From IMG/VR virus record IMGVR_UViG_3300025652_000520, positions 1-24,584 of that record: DNA of 24,584 nt; one strand, 5' to 3'. Below the pieces are notes generated by a model. It was not told the DNA's origin and did not search any database. It saw only the letters and a program-made list of their open reading frames with translations. Below are positions 6,660 through 14,771 of this stretch, in pieces. The DNA comes from a virus. Both the position numbers and the translations under genes were made by a program. Numbering within the stretch: the stretch's first letter is position 1; the number at the start of each line of letters is the position of its first letter.

Positions 6660-7529
6660 TTAGTCCTTTACATACTTGGCGTATTCTTCTAAAGGAACCC
6701 CAAGTTTCTTTGCCATAGCCACCTGTGAAGGTGACAACTTGACGGTCCTGCGCCCCTGTCGGTTACTACGAGATGCGGAAGTTGAAGCCGAGGCGACCCT
6801 AGAACTTCCCTCGTTTTGCTTGACACTCATGTCATTTGGGAAGCGTTCCCTGAGACGAGCATCTAATTGAGTATAGTATTCATCTTCTGTGCCGTCAAAT
6901 CCTTCCGCACGAAGATTGTTATCTATAACAAAAGCGGCTTGCGTCATGATCTCGTCATCACCAAACCAAGTGTTCTTTTCTGCCCACCGTTCCGCTTTGG
7001 GATCGGGCTTGACCGCCGGTTGTGCAGCCGGTTGTGCCTGCTGAACTTCCATTGGTTGCTGCTGAACAGCTTGCTGTTCCTGCCGTTGTTTAGCTAATCG
7101 AAAACGCTCCTGCTCAATAGAAATCTTTGAAAGAGCTTGTTGCGCGTCAATCATCGCATCAACATCACCACGATCATGTGCATCTTTGTAGGACTGCCTT
7201 GCGGTGCCTAGTTGTGAATCCAACCTAGTTCCGTACTCAGATAGATAACCTTGGTCTAGATTGCTTAATTTAGTTTTTAGCTGCTCATTCTCGTTCTTTA
7301 AAACTTCAGCAATACGAGCGGCTTCTTCTTTGTCCCGCTCTGCGTAACGATATTTTTCCGTTAGTTTTTTAATTCGTTTCTGGACACCCTTACTGTAGTT
7401 GTCCAGTTCTTCCCCGTCAGCCTTCTCGGTTTCTACCTGAAGGGTTTCTTCTTGTACCTCAACCTTTTTCTGGTCGTCATCAAGCGTTACCTCGATGTTT
7501 TCTTCTTCAACTGCTTGAGCTTCTGCCAT
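6660..7529 (-). CDS. Scaffolding protein
   Basis: The protein has 289 residues. I chose the ATG at 7529 (AGGAGG five bases upstream). A GTG just before it is possible. The N-terminal 45 residues are strongly acidic. A long charged coiled coil follows (about 45-160), then a Gln-rich linker (about 160-185, QQQ-rich), and a basic C-terminal region with 'RRTVKLSPSQVAMAKKLGV' near the end. An acidic, coiled, low-complexity protein with a basic C-terminus immediately before the capsid genes is the usual picture of a head assembly scaffold, whose basic end docks on the capsid protein. Confidence 0.78.
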   Translation of the reverse strand: MAEAQAVEEENIEVTLDDDQKKVEVQEETLQVETEKADGEELDNYSKGVQKRIKKLTEKYRYAERDKEEAARIAEVLKNENEQLKTKLSNLDQGYLSEYGTRLDSQLGTARQSYKDAHDRGDVDAMIDAQQALSKISIEQERFRLAKQRQEQQAVQQQPMEVQQAQPAAQPAVKPDPKAERWAEKNTWFGDDEIMTQAAFVIDNNLRAEGFDGTEDEYYTQLDARLRERFPNDMSVKQNEGSSRVASASTSASRSNRQGRRTVKLSPSQVAMAKKLGVPLEEYAKYVKD

Positions 7530-7538
7530 CACAACCTC

Positions 7539-8006
7539 CTAGACCTGCTTAACATCATCAGGCTCAAGGATAGTAGCGATTACCTCATCATCATTGATGA
7601 TGCGTACCTCGCCCCCGTCAATCTTGAACCTAGAACCAGAATACCTACCAATGCAAACCCACTGACCTTCTTGGCACCACGCTTCGGGGTTGTCGCCAAA
7701 CTTGTTAGGATCTTGGTATGCCAACGGGCCTAGCTTGAGGACGTATGCCACTACCGTGGCCAAAGCCTCTCGCTCACGAGCCTCATTTGGTATGATAATC
7801 CCGCCGTCTGTCTTGAGTTTGCCCTGATAAGGCATAACAAGAAGCCGCCAACCCGTGGGTTGCGGCAGACGTTCTTTAAGGGTTTTGTCTATGAGACTAG
7901 GATCCAGAACACGTTTCTCAGACTCTACATAAGCAGCATCTGCGGAAACGGGGTCTTTTGCTTTTGATCGCGCAATGTGATCAGGAACGTATAATGTCTT
8001 CGCCAT
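7539..8006 (-). CDS. GroES-like co-chaperonin
   Basis: The protein has 155 residues, longer than cellular GroES (about 97) because of a 50-residue N-terminal extension and an insertion. The Cpn10 core starts at about 51 (TGWRLLVMPYQGKLKTDGGI). 'DGGIIIP' at 67-73 sits where the GroES mobile loop (GGIVL) contacts GroEL. 'CQEGQWVCIGRYSG' matches the strand before the 'ID-GEVRIINDDEVIATI' C-terminal strands. A phage GroES next to the scaffold gene most likely adapts host GroEL to fold the capsid protein, as gp31 does in T4. The end of the upstream small gene overlaps its start by 26 bases. Confidence 0.8.
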   Translation of the reverse strand: MAKTLYVPDHIARSKAKDPVSADAAYVESEKRVLDPSLIDKTLKERLPQPTGWRLLVMPYQGKLKTDGGIIIPNEAREREALATVVAYVLKLGPLAYQDPNKFGDNPEAWCQEGQWVCIGRYSGSRFKIDGGEVRIINDDEVIATILEPDDVKQV

Positions 8007-8193
8007 CGTCTACGTTTTTCTCCAGCAGGGTTTTGATTTCTTCCTTGGCGTAGACAAGTCCCTGTACTTCTCCCACCAACCGCTGGTACTGCTCAAAGTT
8101 CTGAACACCACCAGATGTCAACATGTCAGCGATCTGTTCTTCTCGCTTCGCCAACAAGTTATAAACATATTTTGCGAAGTCTGCAACATCCAT
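7981..8193 (-). CDS. Small helical hypothetical protein
   Basis: This encodes 70 residues, predicted mostly helical and acidic, with no cysteine or membrane span. 'MDVADFAKYVYNLLAKREEQ' and 'YQRLVGEVQGLVYAKEEIKT' read like two long amphipathic helices. I recall similar short proteins beside head genes in phages. The start overlaps the upstream TAA (TAATG), and its 3' end overlaps the GroES-like gene by 26 bases. Function unknown. Confidence 0.62.
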   Translation of the reverse strand: MDVADFAKYVYNLLAKREEQIADMLTSGGVQNFEQYQRLVGEVQGLVYAKEEIKTLLEKNVDDGEDIIRS

Positions 8194-8567
8194 TATATAA
8201 TATCTTTGTAGTCTGCTTGTTTATCACTTGTGATAGGTCCGCCCTCTGCCCAACTATCGCATGTGTTCTCCTGCATACAGACAAACTTCCATATCTGGCA
8301 ATAACCCATGTTTCCTGACTCTTCGCCTATACATTCTAGGATGTCGTCTGTCTGGTTATAGGCAGAACAGTTACCACAAACTTGATCTGACCGAAATGCA
8401 GAGCCTGTGTTGGGTTCGCGATAATTAGCCTCATCTACCGCGATTGAACGATTTTCAGAGTTTAGATCGTCATCTTTAGTGGGAGCCGGACAGCTTTCCC
8501 CCTCTTCAGACATCTTATCCACCGGTATCGCACCATCCGGCAATATGCTGATCGTGATAACAGGCAT
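8193..8567 (-). CDS. Cysteine-rich protein, possibly HiPIP-like Fe-S protein
   Basis: This encodes 124 residues. The C-terminal half holds C64-x2-C67, C79, C90, C97 and C103. The first four read CGNC...C...GYCQIW, which resembles the four-cysteine pattern of high-potential iron-sulfur proteins (CxxC, C, GWCxxW) that ligate a 4Fe-4S cluster. The N-terminal 60 residues are polar and acidic. No signal peptide is seen, whereas true HiPIPs are usually exported. It may instead bind zinc. It is coupled by TAATG overlaps to both neighbours in the late operon, so it may be a virion component. Confidence 0.6.
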   Translation of the reverse strand: MPVITISILPDGAIPVDKMSEEGESCPAPTKDDDLNSENRSIAVDEANYREPNTGSAFRSDQVCGNCSAYNQTDDILECIGEESGNMGYCQIWKFVCMQENTCDSWAEGGPITSDKQADYKDII

Positions 8568-8968
8568 TAGTACGTTCCGCTATAACCACGGCCAGAAATT
8601 GCGGCACCGCAACCACGACCTTTGTTTGTGTTTACAGACATCCCGTCACGATAGCCGTGAACCTTGCCACCGTGCTTATAGCCAGGGCGTTTTACCATGC
8701 CGCCACCCATCATGCCTTGACCGTCACCCATTTGGAAGAGTTCAGCCTCAATCTCGATGATCTTGTCATCATCGTTGTTCTCACGGGCATCCTCAAGCAT
8801 CTGCATCAGCATTTCCTTGCGAACATCTCCACCTTCAGCGTACTTCACCATGCCGCCGCCCATCTTACTATTCTTCATAGCTTCAAAGTCTGCGCCAGTG
8901 ATGGAATCACGAGGTTCTGCTACACGAGCAATTTTCATCTGCTTTTCGGTGTACTTGTTCTTTGGCAT
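8567..8968 (-). CDS. GG-motif small protein ending GRGYSGTY
   Basis: This encodes 133 residues. Gly-rich elements 'KMGGGMVKYAEGGDVRK' (about 35-51), 'MMGGGMVKRPGYKHGGKV' (about 86-103) and 'GYRDGMSVN' alternate with an acidic helical stretch. The C-terminus 'GRGCGAAISGRGYSGTY' is an ending I recall from many marine phage proteins. GGAG precedes the ATG. Similar GG-hydrophobic-Lys elements appear in the proteins at 2100 and 13024. Function unknown. Peptide-like docking elements for virion assembly are a possibility. Confidence 0.65.
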   Translation of the reverse strand: MPKNKYTEKQMKIARVAEPRDSITGADFEAMKNSKMGGGMVKYAEGGDVRKEMLMQMLEDARENNDDDKIIEIEAELFQMGDGQGMMGGGMVKRPGYKHGGKVHGYRDGMSVNTNKGRGCGAAISGRGYSGTY

Positions 8969-8977
8969 GATAAACTC

Positions 8978-9361
8978 CTACTTCTTAAAAAACTTGGTTG
9001 CTGCCCTTGTGCCAAAGCTGGCACTTACGATAATTCCCAATGTGTAACGATAATACTCAGGCATTGCTTCCAACGCCGTAAAGCCGTCCGTTACTATCTG
9101 CCGACCCCAGTCTCCACAAAAGGCTAAGACCAAAGGAACGGAAAACAAAATTGTTAGCCACTCGTCTTTCCACGAGGATGCAGAAGCATCTGCCATTTTG
9201 AGATCCCAGTCAATCTCTCCGGTGGCTTTCTTCTCCATGATGACCGCTTCAGCCTTGGCCTTGGCAACCTTTGCTCCGGTCTCTGCCTTCTTAGTCTCAA
9301 CCTTGCCCTCAAGCCATGTGCCAGCAAGATTTGCAATAGGCCCTAACAACGCCTGTATCAT
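8978..9361 (-). CDS. Holin, 3-TM GTA type
   Basis: The protein has 127 residues. A short N-terminal helix 'MIQALLGPIANLAGTWLEGK' leads to an Ala/Lys-rich helical linker (about 20-45). 'SSWKDEWLTILFSVPLVLAF' at about 62-81 and 'YRYTLGIIVSASFGTRA' at about 104-120 are the membrane parts. The 'SWKDEW-T--FS-PL' signature is typical of the 3-TM holin family first noted in gene transfer agents of alphaproteobacteria. It would let the lysis enzyme cross the inner membrane. No endolysin gene is visible in the window. Confidence 0.75.
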   Translation of the reverse strand: MIQALLGPIANLAGTWLEGKVETKKAETGAKVAKAKAEAVIMEKKATGEIDWDLKMADASASSWKDEWLTILFSVPLVLAFCGDWGRQIVTDGFTALEAMPEYYRYTLGIIVSASFGTRAATKFFKK

Positions 9362-9573
9362 TAATACAACTCCTTATTTTTAGGAACCATAACCGGCTTA
9401 CAATAAGCCGTGGCTTTGTGCTCTGATGGAACAGAGCCATAATGTTGATAGTTCCCGTACCTCTTTGTTATCTGAGCCGCAAAAAAATTACAATCTGTTA
9501 CAGAACGAAAATACATGTCCTGACTCTGTACTTTACCACCTAATACCAAAATAAGCAAAAAAGCATGAATCAT
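9361..9573 (-). CDS. Small exported protein beside the holin
   Basis: This encodes 70 residues from the ATG at 9573, which overlaps the previous TGA (ATGA). An in-frame ATG five codons further upstream is less likely. Residues 1-17 form a signal peptide (MIHAFLLILVLGGKVQSQ) with no lipobox cysteine. The mature part has C28 and C58, which could form a disulfide. Its place between an EF-hand membrane protein and the holin suggests a role in lysis, perhaps spanin-like, but it lacks the lipoprotein or coiled-coil signs of known spanins. Function unknown. Confidence 0.62.
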   Translation of the reverse strand: MIHAFLLILVLGGKVQSQDMYFRSVTDCNFFAAQITKRYGNYQHYGSVPSEHKATAYCKPVMVPKNKELY

Positions 9574-9884
9574 TTTCGATTCATCCATGCGGTGGCGCCC
9601 ATAAACGCACCAACAATACCTGCTCCAGATATGTAAAACAGATTGCTAATGTCGCTTAACGCCTTAACCCTATCCAAAGGAATAAAGAACATCGCAAGCG
9701 TAAAAACACCCATGGAAATCAGCGTGTACCGCGCCATGCGCAACTGAGCCAAGTTTTTCCTAAGTTCATTCTCTGTTTGTTTGATTTCTTTGATGTGCGA
9801 CAGTTCCTCGTCACTTACGATGCCGTCACCGTCCTCGTCATATTCCGCAAATCTTGACTGTTTCTGTAGTTTTTTCTGGGTCAT
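9570..9884 (-). CDS. EF-hand membrane protein
   Basis: This encodes 104 residues. Residues 16-27 form a textbook calcium-binding EF-hand loop (D16, D18, D20, G21, I22, E27). A charged helix (about 28-48) links it to two hydrophobic spans, at about 53-70 and 82-100. The ribosome site is GGGAGTAGG just before the ATG. Within the lysis-gene group, it could be an accessory membrane protein (antiholin, holin partner or injection protein) whose conformation depends on calcium. Calcium binding is inferred from the loop alone, and a single EF-hand usually needs a partner. Confidence 0.66.
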   Translation of the reverse strand: MTQKKLQKQSRFAEYDEDGDGIVSDEELSHIKEIKQTENELRKNLAQLRMARYTLISMGVFTLAMFFIPLDRVKALSDISNLFYISGAGIVGAFMGATAWMNRK

Positions 9885-9887
9885 ATC

Positions 9888-10550
9888 CTACTCCCACTCA
9901 ACTATTTTACTATCGCTGTTTGGATCGTACTCACACATGTAAGATGTAGGACAAAACTCACTAATCACCATGGAGGTGCGCGTTTTGTTAGCGCCCTCGT
10001 AGTAACAGTGCCATTCCTCGTTAACTTTTTTGTACTTAGCTAATCTGCAAGTAACAAATTGTGTGTCATCCGCTCGCGCCATCCATATTATCATTACAAC
10101 GAAAAACGTAGCAGCGGCTACAATCGCTCCAGCAATTAAAAAGAACTGCTTCAAGTTCTCCTCAAACTCTTTGGTTTCTTGAATTTTTTTGCGTCTGGCT
10201 TCGGCGGCGGCTTCTTTAGCTTCTTGTATGCGCCTAGCTCGCTCTTCCACAATGGAACGCCAAGTTCCATGCCCAAACCGTAAGTCAACCATTTGAGCAA
10301 TTTCTTGCATCTGCTCTTTAGCGATTTTGGCATCTATGATTTCAGAAGCTACGGATTTTACGCCGAACTGATCCGCTACGCCTACGCCTGATTTAGCGCT
10401 GCGTTTCTTCTGAACCTGTTTTTCACCTTCAAACAGATTGTCAATATATCCGGCAATTTCAGATACGTCATTAGCAGTGCCAATAGCAGATTTTATTCCA
10501 TCTACAGCACTTTTAAATAACGCTATACCAGCCAGCGTTTCTGCTATCAT
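9888..10550 (-). CDS. Coiled-coil, single-span protein with C-terminal Cys domain
   Basis: The protein has 220 residues. An N-terminal small-residue helix (1-35) is followed by a basic linker, a helical region and a long Glu/Ala/Arg coiled coil (about 98-134). A hydrophobic span follows at about 136-158, then a C-terminal domain with four cysteines (about 168, 182, 200, 206) that may form two disulfides outside the inner membrane. The start overlaps the portal stop (TAATG). The topology fits a phage inner-membrane or genome-ejection accessory protein. I do not know the family. Confidence 0.65.
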   Translation of the reverse strand: MIAETLAGIALFKSAVDGIKSAIGTANDVSEIAGYIDNLFEGEKQVQKKRSAKSGVGVADQFGVKSVASEIIDAKIAKEQMQEIAQMVDLRFGHGTWRSIVEERARRIQEAKEAAAEARRKKIQETKEFEENLKQFFLIAGAIVAAATFFVVMIIWMARADDTQFVTCRLAKYKKVNEEWHCYYEGANKTRTSMVISEFCPTSYMCEYDPNSDSKIVEWE

Positions 10551-13024
10551 TAACCCTTACGCATCGCCAACTCACGCTGGGTCTGGATGCGTTCCCTATT
10601 CACATCTGCCCTGTCTTCCGCGATATCTTCTTGGAGTTCGATTCGCGCTGCGTCAGTCATAGCCCGTTGTTGGAGCTTCTGGCGTTCTAGTGCTAATTCT
10701 GCTGAATCCTGTTGCGCTCTACGCTCGGCTTCAGATGCCTTAATAGCAAGTTCTTGCTGCCTTATTGCGACAAGAGGATCTTGTTGCCCCTCTGGCGGAG
10801 AAAGCATCGCAATTATCTCTTGCGTAAACTGAGCCTCAAGTCCTGCAACCTCGGCTTCAATCATGTCTTCGGATACGGCAGATGCGGCCTGCATCTGTTG
10901 TTGCGCCATCATCGGGTCAACTGCACCCATCTGTGCGGCTAACGCCATTTGTTGCGCCTGCGCTTGCTGTTCTTGAACTTGAGCCATTACAGTCAAACGT
11001 GCCTTCATAGATATATGATCCTGAAGATGCCCCATGAATGTAGCATAAATATTAGGAGATGTCGAAACCAATGGCAGCTTCATGAACGCGATATGCGTCA
11101 TAATATGAGCGTCATGATCTTGCTGTTGGAACGCGCTCAGTAGTTCACCTTGCATACCTTTAGCATTTTCAATGCTCGGACTGGTAGGCTGTGGCTCTTT
11201 CTTGGCCGGCAAGATCTCATCAATGTTCTGCACCTCAAGTGCCTGATACATACGCTTGTATGCCTCATGCAGATTGTGAATGCCAGGGTTTGATTGTGCC
11301 AACTGAAGCTGTGTCTGTGCCAGCGTCACGCGCTGTGCCATCGAAAAAATGTTTGGATCTGATACAGGAAGAACATCCACACGACCATCAAAGTCTTGCG
11401 CCTTGATCTCGGAAGGTGCTCCGGCTACCTCGTAAGGGTACACAGGAGGGAGATTTTCTGCGAAGATTCTAGCGAGGAGCCGGAACTCTGTTTTCTGTGA
11501 GTAATGCAGACGCTTATGAATAGCCGACATGACCTTCATACCGCGCTCAAGCAGTGCCACAGTTGTTCCTACAGGCATGTCACCGCTTTGACCTTCACCA
11601 ATCTGCTGATCAGCGATAGATACAAAACGGCGTCCGCCTTCGATCAAAGAAGCCAGCAACTGCGCAAGCGTGCCTGACGGTTCTTTAAATGGGAGAGGGA
11701 CAATGGCGTTACGAATATCGCCACCCGGTGCATCAATGTCTCTGAACTCACCAGGCATCAAAGGCTCATCTTCATTACGAATACGAATGCCCCGTGCCTT
11801 GAAACCAGACGGCAGGTTCGCCAGCGTACCCGCATCAATCAACTGACGCAGAATGCTTGTCGCCGCACGCCCCAGACCGCCAATCATATGAATCAGACCG
11901 AAGCCATAGAAACCCAGACCCGGCAAAAACTTGTAATGAACGAAATACTGCCGCTTGGTCTTCATCTGATCTTCAGCATCGTAGTTACGAGTAATCGCCA
12001 AGATCTCTCCTGACCCATGATCAATCGTCACAATATATGGCAGTTTGATGCCAGTAGGTTCTCCGTCTGAACCAATGTCCTCAAAACCTTCTAGTTCCAG
12101 ATCAACATGCATTTCCAAAATGGTATGCACATCATCCGTGTAGCCCTTGCTCAGACCCTCTATCTCGTCAACCTTATCGCGAACTTGATTTTCTACATCG
12201 TCATCCGCAGAAATCTCTACGTCACGATACATACCAGCAATCTGCATCTTACGAACTTGATTGCCATCCATACGCAAGACATGCGTTACACGCGGAGCTG
12301 TCGCTAAGTCCGTTGCAGAATACGACACAACCAGATCTTCTGCCGGCACAAACGCAGAAACCGCACGCGCCTTGGTAGGATCAAAGTAAACCTTCTTGAA
12401 CGTAGAACCAGAGAGCGGTAAATAAAACAGCATCTGATCCGTGTCAGGATCAAACTCCTCCATGACCTCAGTAACCTGATAGTTCATGAAGTTCTTCACA
12501 CGAGTGGCCTGTGATTCCTTCTCCATGGTCTTGGAACCCAAGACTTGCGTCTTGACAGGACCACCGGCTGGCAAAAGTTCCTTATATGCCTGCGCTTGGA
12601 ACTGGGTGACAGACTCCGCAATCAACGGATGCGTTACACCTGATGCACCTTCAAAAGGCTGACTCCGCTCTTGGTACTTGACACCAAGCAAGTCCAGACC
12701 TTTCGTGTAACCTTCTTCCCACTCCTCGCGAGACTCACTGTCTTCCTCATACAAGCCGCGCAGTTCACTAGAAATCTCGCCCAGAACAGCCTCGTCAATC
12801 ATCTCGGCTAGATTAGCCATATGGTCATACTGCTCAGTCTCCACCTCAATGCCGTCTGGCTCTCCGCCCATAAGCGCCTGAATCAGTGCACTGCCGTCAG
12901 CCTGCTGCATAACCTCCGCGCCACCGGCAAAGTCTTCCGCCTGCGGAATGTCCACCTCCATGCCTTGAGGTGCCTCGATCCCTGAATCTGTTAAACTGCC
13001 CATAGGCTGTGGAGGTAATGCCAT
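10550..13024 (-). CDS. Portal protein
   Basis: The protein has 824 residues. The first 75 are acidic and probably disordered. A conserved-looking block at about 98-158 ('EEWEEGYTKGLDLLGVKYQE', 'FEGASGVTHPLIAESVTQFQ', 'KELLPAGGPVKT') is typical of large portal proteins of short-tailed phages. Further parts such as 'PRVTHVLRMDGNQVRKMQ' and 'PSGFKARGIRIRN' also fit that family. The last 130 residues are Gln/Ala/Glu-rich and form a coiled-coil barrel-like tail. Twelve copies would form the DNA channel. It lies two genes after TerL, which docks on it. Confidence 0.85.
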   Translation of the reverse strand: MALPPQPMGSLTDSGIEAPQGMEVDIPQAEDFAGGAEVMQQADGSALIQALMGGEPDGIEVETEQYDHMANLAEMIDEAVLGEISSELRGLYEEDSESREEWEEGYTKGLDLLGVKYQERSQPFEGASGVTHPLIAESVTQFQAQAYKELLPAGGPVKTQVLGSKTMEKESQATRVKNFMNYQVTEVMEEFDPDTDQMLFYLPLSGSTFKKVYFDPTKARAVSAFVPAEDLVVSYSATDLATAPRVTHVLRMDGNQVRKMQIAGMYRDVEISADDDVENQVRDKVDEIEGLSKGYTDDVHTILEMHVDLELEGFEDIGSDGEPTGIKLPYIVTIDHGSGEILAITRNYDAEDQMKTKRQYFVHYKFLPGLGFYGFGLIHMIGGLGRAATSILRQLIDAGTLANLPSGFKARGIRIRNEDEPLMPGEFRDIDAPGGDIRNAIVPLPFKEPSGTLAQLLASLIEGGRRFVSIADQQIGEGQSGDMPVGTTVALLERGMKVMSAIHKRLHYSQKTEFRLLARIFAENLPPVYPYEVAGAPSEIKAQDFDGRVDVLPVSDPNIFSMAQRVTLAQTQLQLAQSNPGIHNLHEAYKRMYQALEVQNIDEILPAKKEPQPTSPSIENAKGMQGELLSAFQQQDHDAHIMTHIAFMKLPLVSTSPNIYATFMGHLQDHISMKARLTVMAQVQEQQAQAQQMALAAQMGAVDPMMAQQQMQAASAVSEDMIEAEVAGLEAQFTQEIIAMLSPPEGQQDPLVAIRQQELAIKASEAERRAQQDSAELALERQKLQQRAMTDAARIELQEDIAEDRADVNRERIQTQRELAMRKG

Positions 13025-13311
13025 TAAAATGTCCCCTTAAAAGTGCCGCGCCGTTTGACCTTTATGACACCACCATTAGAAAAAGAGTTGGCGACAGACT
13101 TAATCTTCTCGGACTGTTTCGCGTGCATATTTGACGCTTTCTTCAATTCACCGCTAATCTCTTTTAGTTTGTCTTTTGCGTTTATCACACCGCCACCAGC
13201 TTTTTTAACAATCGTCTGCTCTTCACGAAGTTCCTTGATCTTTCTCTCCAACTCCTCAATAGAGGCAGTGGTAAGATCAAACTTCTTAACCTGTGGCTTT
13301 TTGTTAGACAT
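13024..13311 (-). CDS. Small coiled-coil protein between TerL and portal
   Basis: This encodes 95 residues from the ATG at 13311, whose A overlaps the terminase TGA (TGATG). A TTG one codon earlier is unlikely. Residues 15-75 are a charged coiled coil. Two glycine motifs (AGGGVINAK, SNGGVIKVK) and a basic C-terminus (KRRGTFKGTF) are present. The C-terminus resembles that of the protein at 8567 (RGYSGTY). It ends exactly at the portal ATG (TAATG). Function unknown. A portal or terminase partner is possible from position. Confidence 0.63.
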   Translation of the reverse strand: MSNKKPQVKKFDLTTASIEELERKIKELREEQTIVKKAGGGVINAKDKLKEISGELKKASNMHAKQSEKIKSVANSFSNGGVIKVKRRGTFKGTF

Positions 13312-14771
13312 CAATAATACTCCCGCTTCTTTGGGTACCAGTCCGTAGCTTCGTTCTCACCCTCAAGTTCGATGAAGCCCCCTTGCCTAAACCGCATCAA
13401 AGCCATCGTCATGCTATCAACAAAGTCATCATGCTCCCCATGTGGGAAAGCAAGACACTCCTCAATAACCTCTTCCGAAAACTTCTGCTCCGGTGCCCAC
13501 ACCATCCCCGCCTCAAACAGCGGTGCTACCGTGTGCATACGAGTTATCTTATCACGACCTTTGCTCGGTGTATAGTTCATGACCGGAATGCCGGTTGCGC
13601 GCAACTCATCCGTCAGCGGTTGCCCTGAAGCCTTCGCCTCAATGATGACCATATCCGGTTCCCAATACTCATATTCCTCCGCAGCAACTCCTTTAAGCTC
13701 TGGAAAATTCCATCTACCGCGTCTTGCATCCATAAGTATAACATTGTCCGCGTGAGTCTCCTCATTCTCAAATACCCCCCATGTCGTTATGGCAGAGTAG
13801 TCCGCCGTTTCCTTCTTACTAAACGCCGTGTCATACGACTGAATGATGTACTTAACAGTAGGAATATCCTCCTTCTCCCATATGTTCCACCATTCCTTCT
13901 TTACAATCGCACCTTCCGCCGCAGTCGGATTCTGCTGCCACTGAGCATTCCACTTGGCGACAGGCAATGACGCCTTAACCTTGATCAGAGAATCATGATC
14001 CCAGAACTCAGGCCATAACGGCTTGTCTGACGGCAGTATCGCAGGAAACTCCACAACCTCCCACTCGTCCGCCAAAGTGTCAGAACCCTGCATCTTGATA
14101 ACCTGGCCCGTCAGATCCTTCTGACCCCAGCGCGTCATGACGATGATGATAGAACCACCAGGCTGCAAACGCTGACGAGGACCAGACGTATACCACTCAA
14201 ATGCATTGTCAAACGCCGTGCTAGACAAAGCGTCCTGCTCCGAATGCGGATCGTCAATAATCAATAAGTCCGCACCACGACCCGTCATCGCCGCTCCAAC
14301 ACCAGCCGCAAAATATTCGCCGCCTGCCGATGTCCCCCAACGACCAGCCGCCTTGTCGTCAGACTTCAACCCAGTGTCAGGAAACACAGTCCGGTAATCA
14401 GGCGTGTCAATCAAATCACGAACCTTACGACCAAACCTGACCGCAAGCTCCGTGTTATGCGTTGCCTGAATAATCTTTAACTTCGGATTGCGACCCAAGA
14501 ACCAAGCAGGCATCAAATATGACGCAAACTCAGACTTACTATGTCGCGGTGGCATGTTAACAATGAGACGCTTTAACTCGCCCCTCGCTACCCGCTCCAG
14601 CTTCTCCGCAATAATCCGGTGATGCGTGCCCTCAATAAAGCCGTCATACACATGATGAACAAAAGGCATGAACTGATCGCGTGCTTTTTCACGGATCTGA
14701 AGCCTTACCTGCTGGTTCTGAAGGGCATAGATTTCCTTGAGGGCTTCCTCTGGAATCGTCTCTAAATTCAT
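13311..14771 (-). CDS. terL: Terminase large subunit
   Basis: The protein has 486 residues. The N-terminal ATPase domain has a deviant Walker A (PPRHSKSEF, residues 74-82), Walker B with catalytic acid (LLIIDDPH, 169-176) and a coupling motif (TRWGQKDL, 213-220). The C-terminal RNase H-like nuclease has acidic residues in 'SYDTAF' (D314), 'IIEAKA' (E378) and 'HDDFVD' (447-452). The length is usual for the family. It translocates DNA into the prohead through the portal and cuts it. Its partner TerS is encoded about 7 kb away on the same strand (21738-22316), an uncommon separation. Confidence 0.93.
   Translation of the reverse strand: MNLETIPEEALKEIYALQNQQVRLQIREKARDQFMPFVHHVYDGFIEGTHHRIIAEKLERVARGELKRLIVNMPPRHSKSEFASYLMPAWFLGRNPKLKIIQATHNTELAVRFGRKVRDLIDTPDYRTVFPDTGLKSDDKAAGRWGTSAGGEYFAAGVGAAMTGRGADLLIIDDPHSEQDALSSTAFDNAFEWYTSGPRQRLQPGGSIIIVMTRWGQKDLTGQVIKMQGSDTLADEWEVVEFPAILPSDKPLWPEFWDHDSLIKVKASLPVAKWNAQWQQNPTAAEGAIVKKEWWNIWEKEDIPTVKYIIQSYDTAFSKKETADYSAITTWGVFENEETHADNVILMDARRGRWNFPELKGVAAEEYEYWEPDMVIIEAKASGQPLTDELRATGIPVMNYTPSKGRDKITRMHTVAPLFEAGMVWAPEQKFSEEVIEECLAFPHGEHDDFVDSMTMALMRFRQGGFIELEGENEATDWYPKKREYY

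Noticed and set aside
8657-9127. Plus-strand frame of 156 residues opposite the GG-motif and holin genes
   Set aside because: His/Leu-rich composition is typical of an antisense shadow, and the minus-strand genes have clear family signs.
13043-13348. Plus-strand frame of 101 residues opposite the small gene between terL and portal
   Set aside because: It is antisense to a coupled gene, has no ribosome site, and its hydrophobic content mirrors Lys/Glu codons on the other strand.
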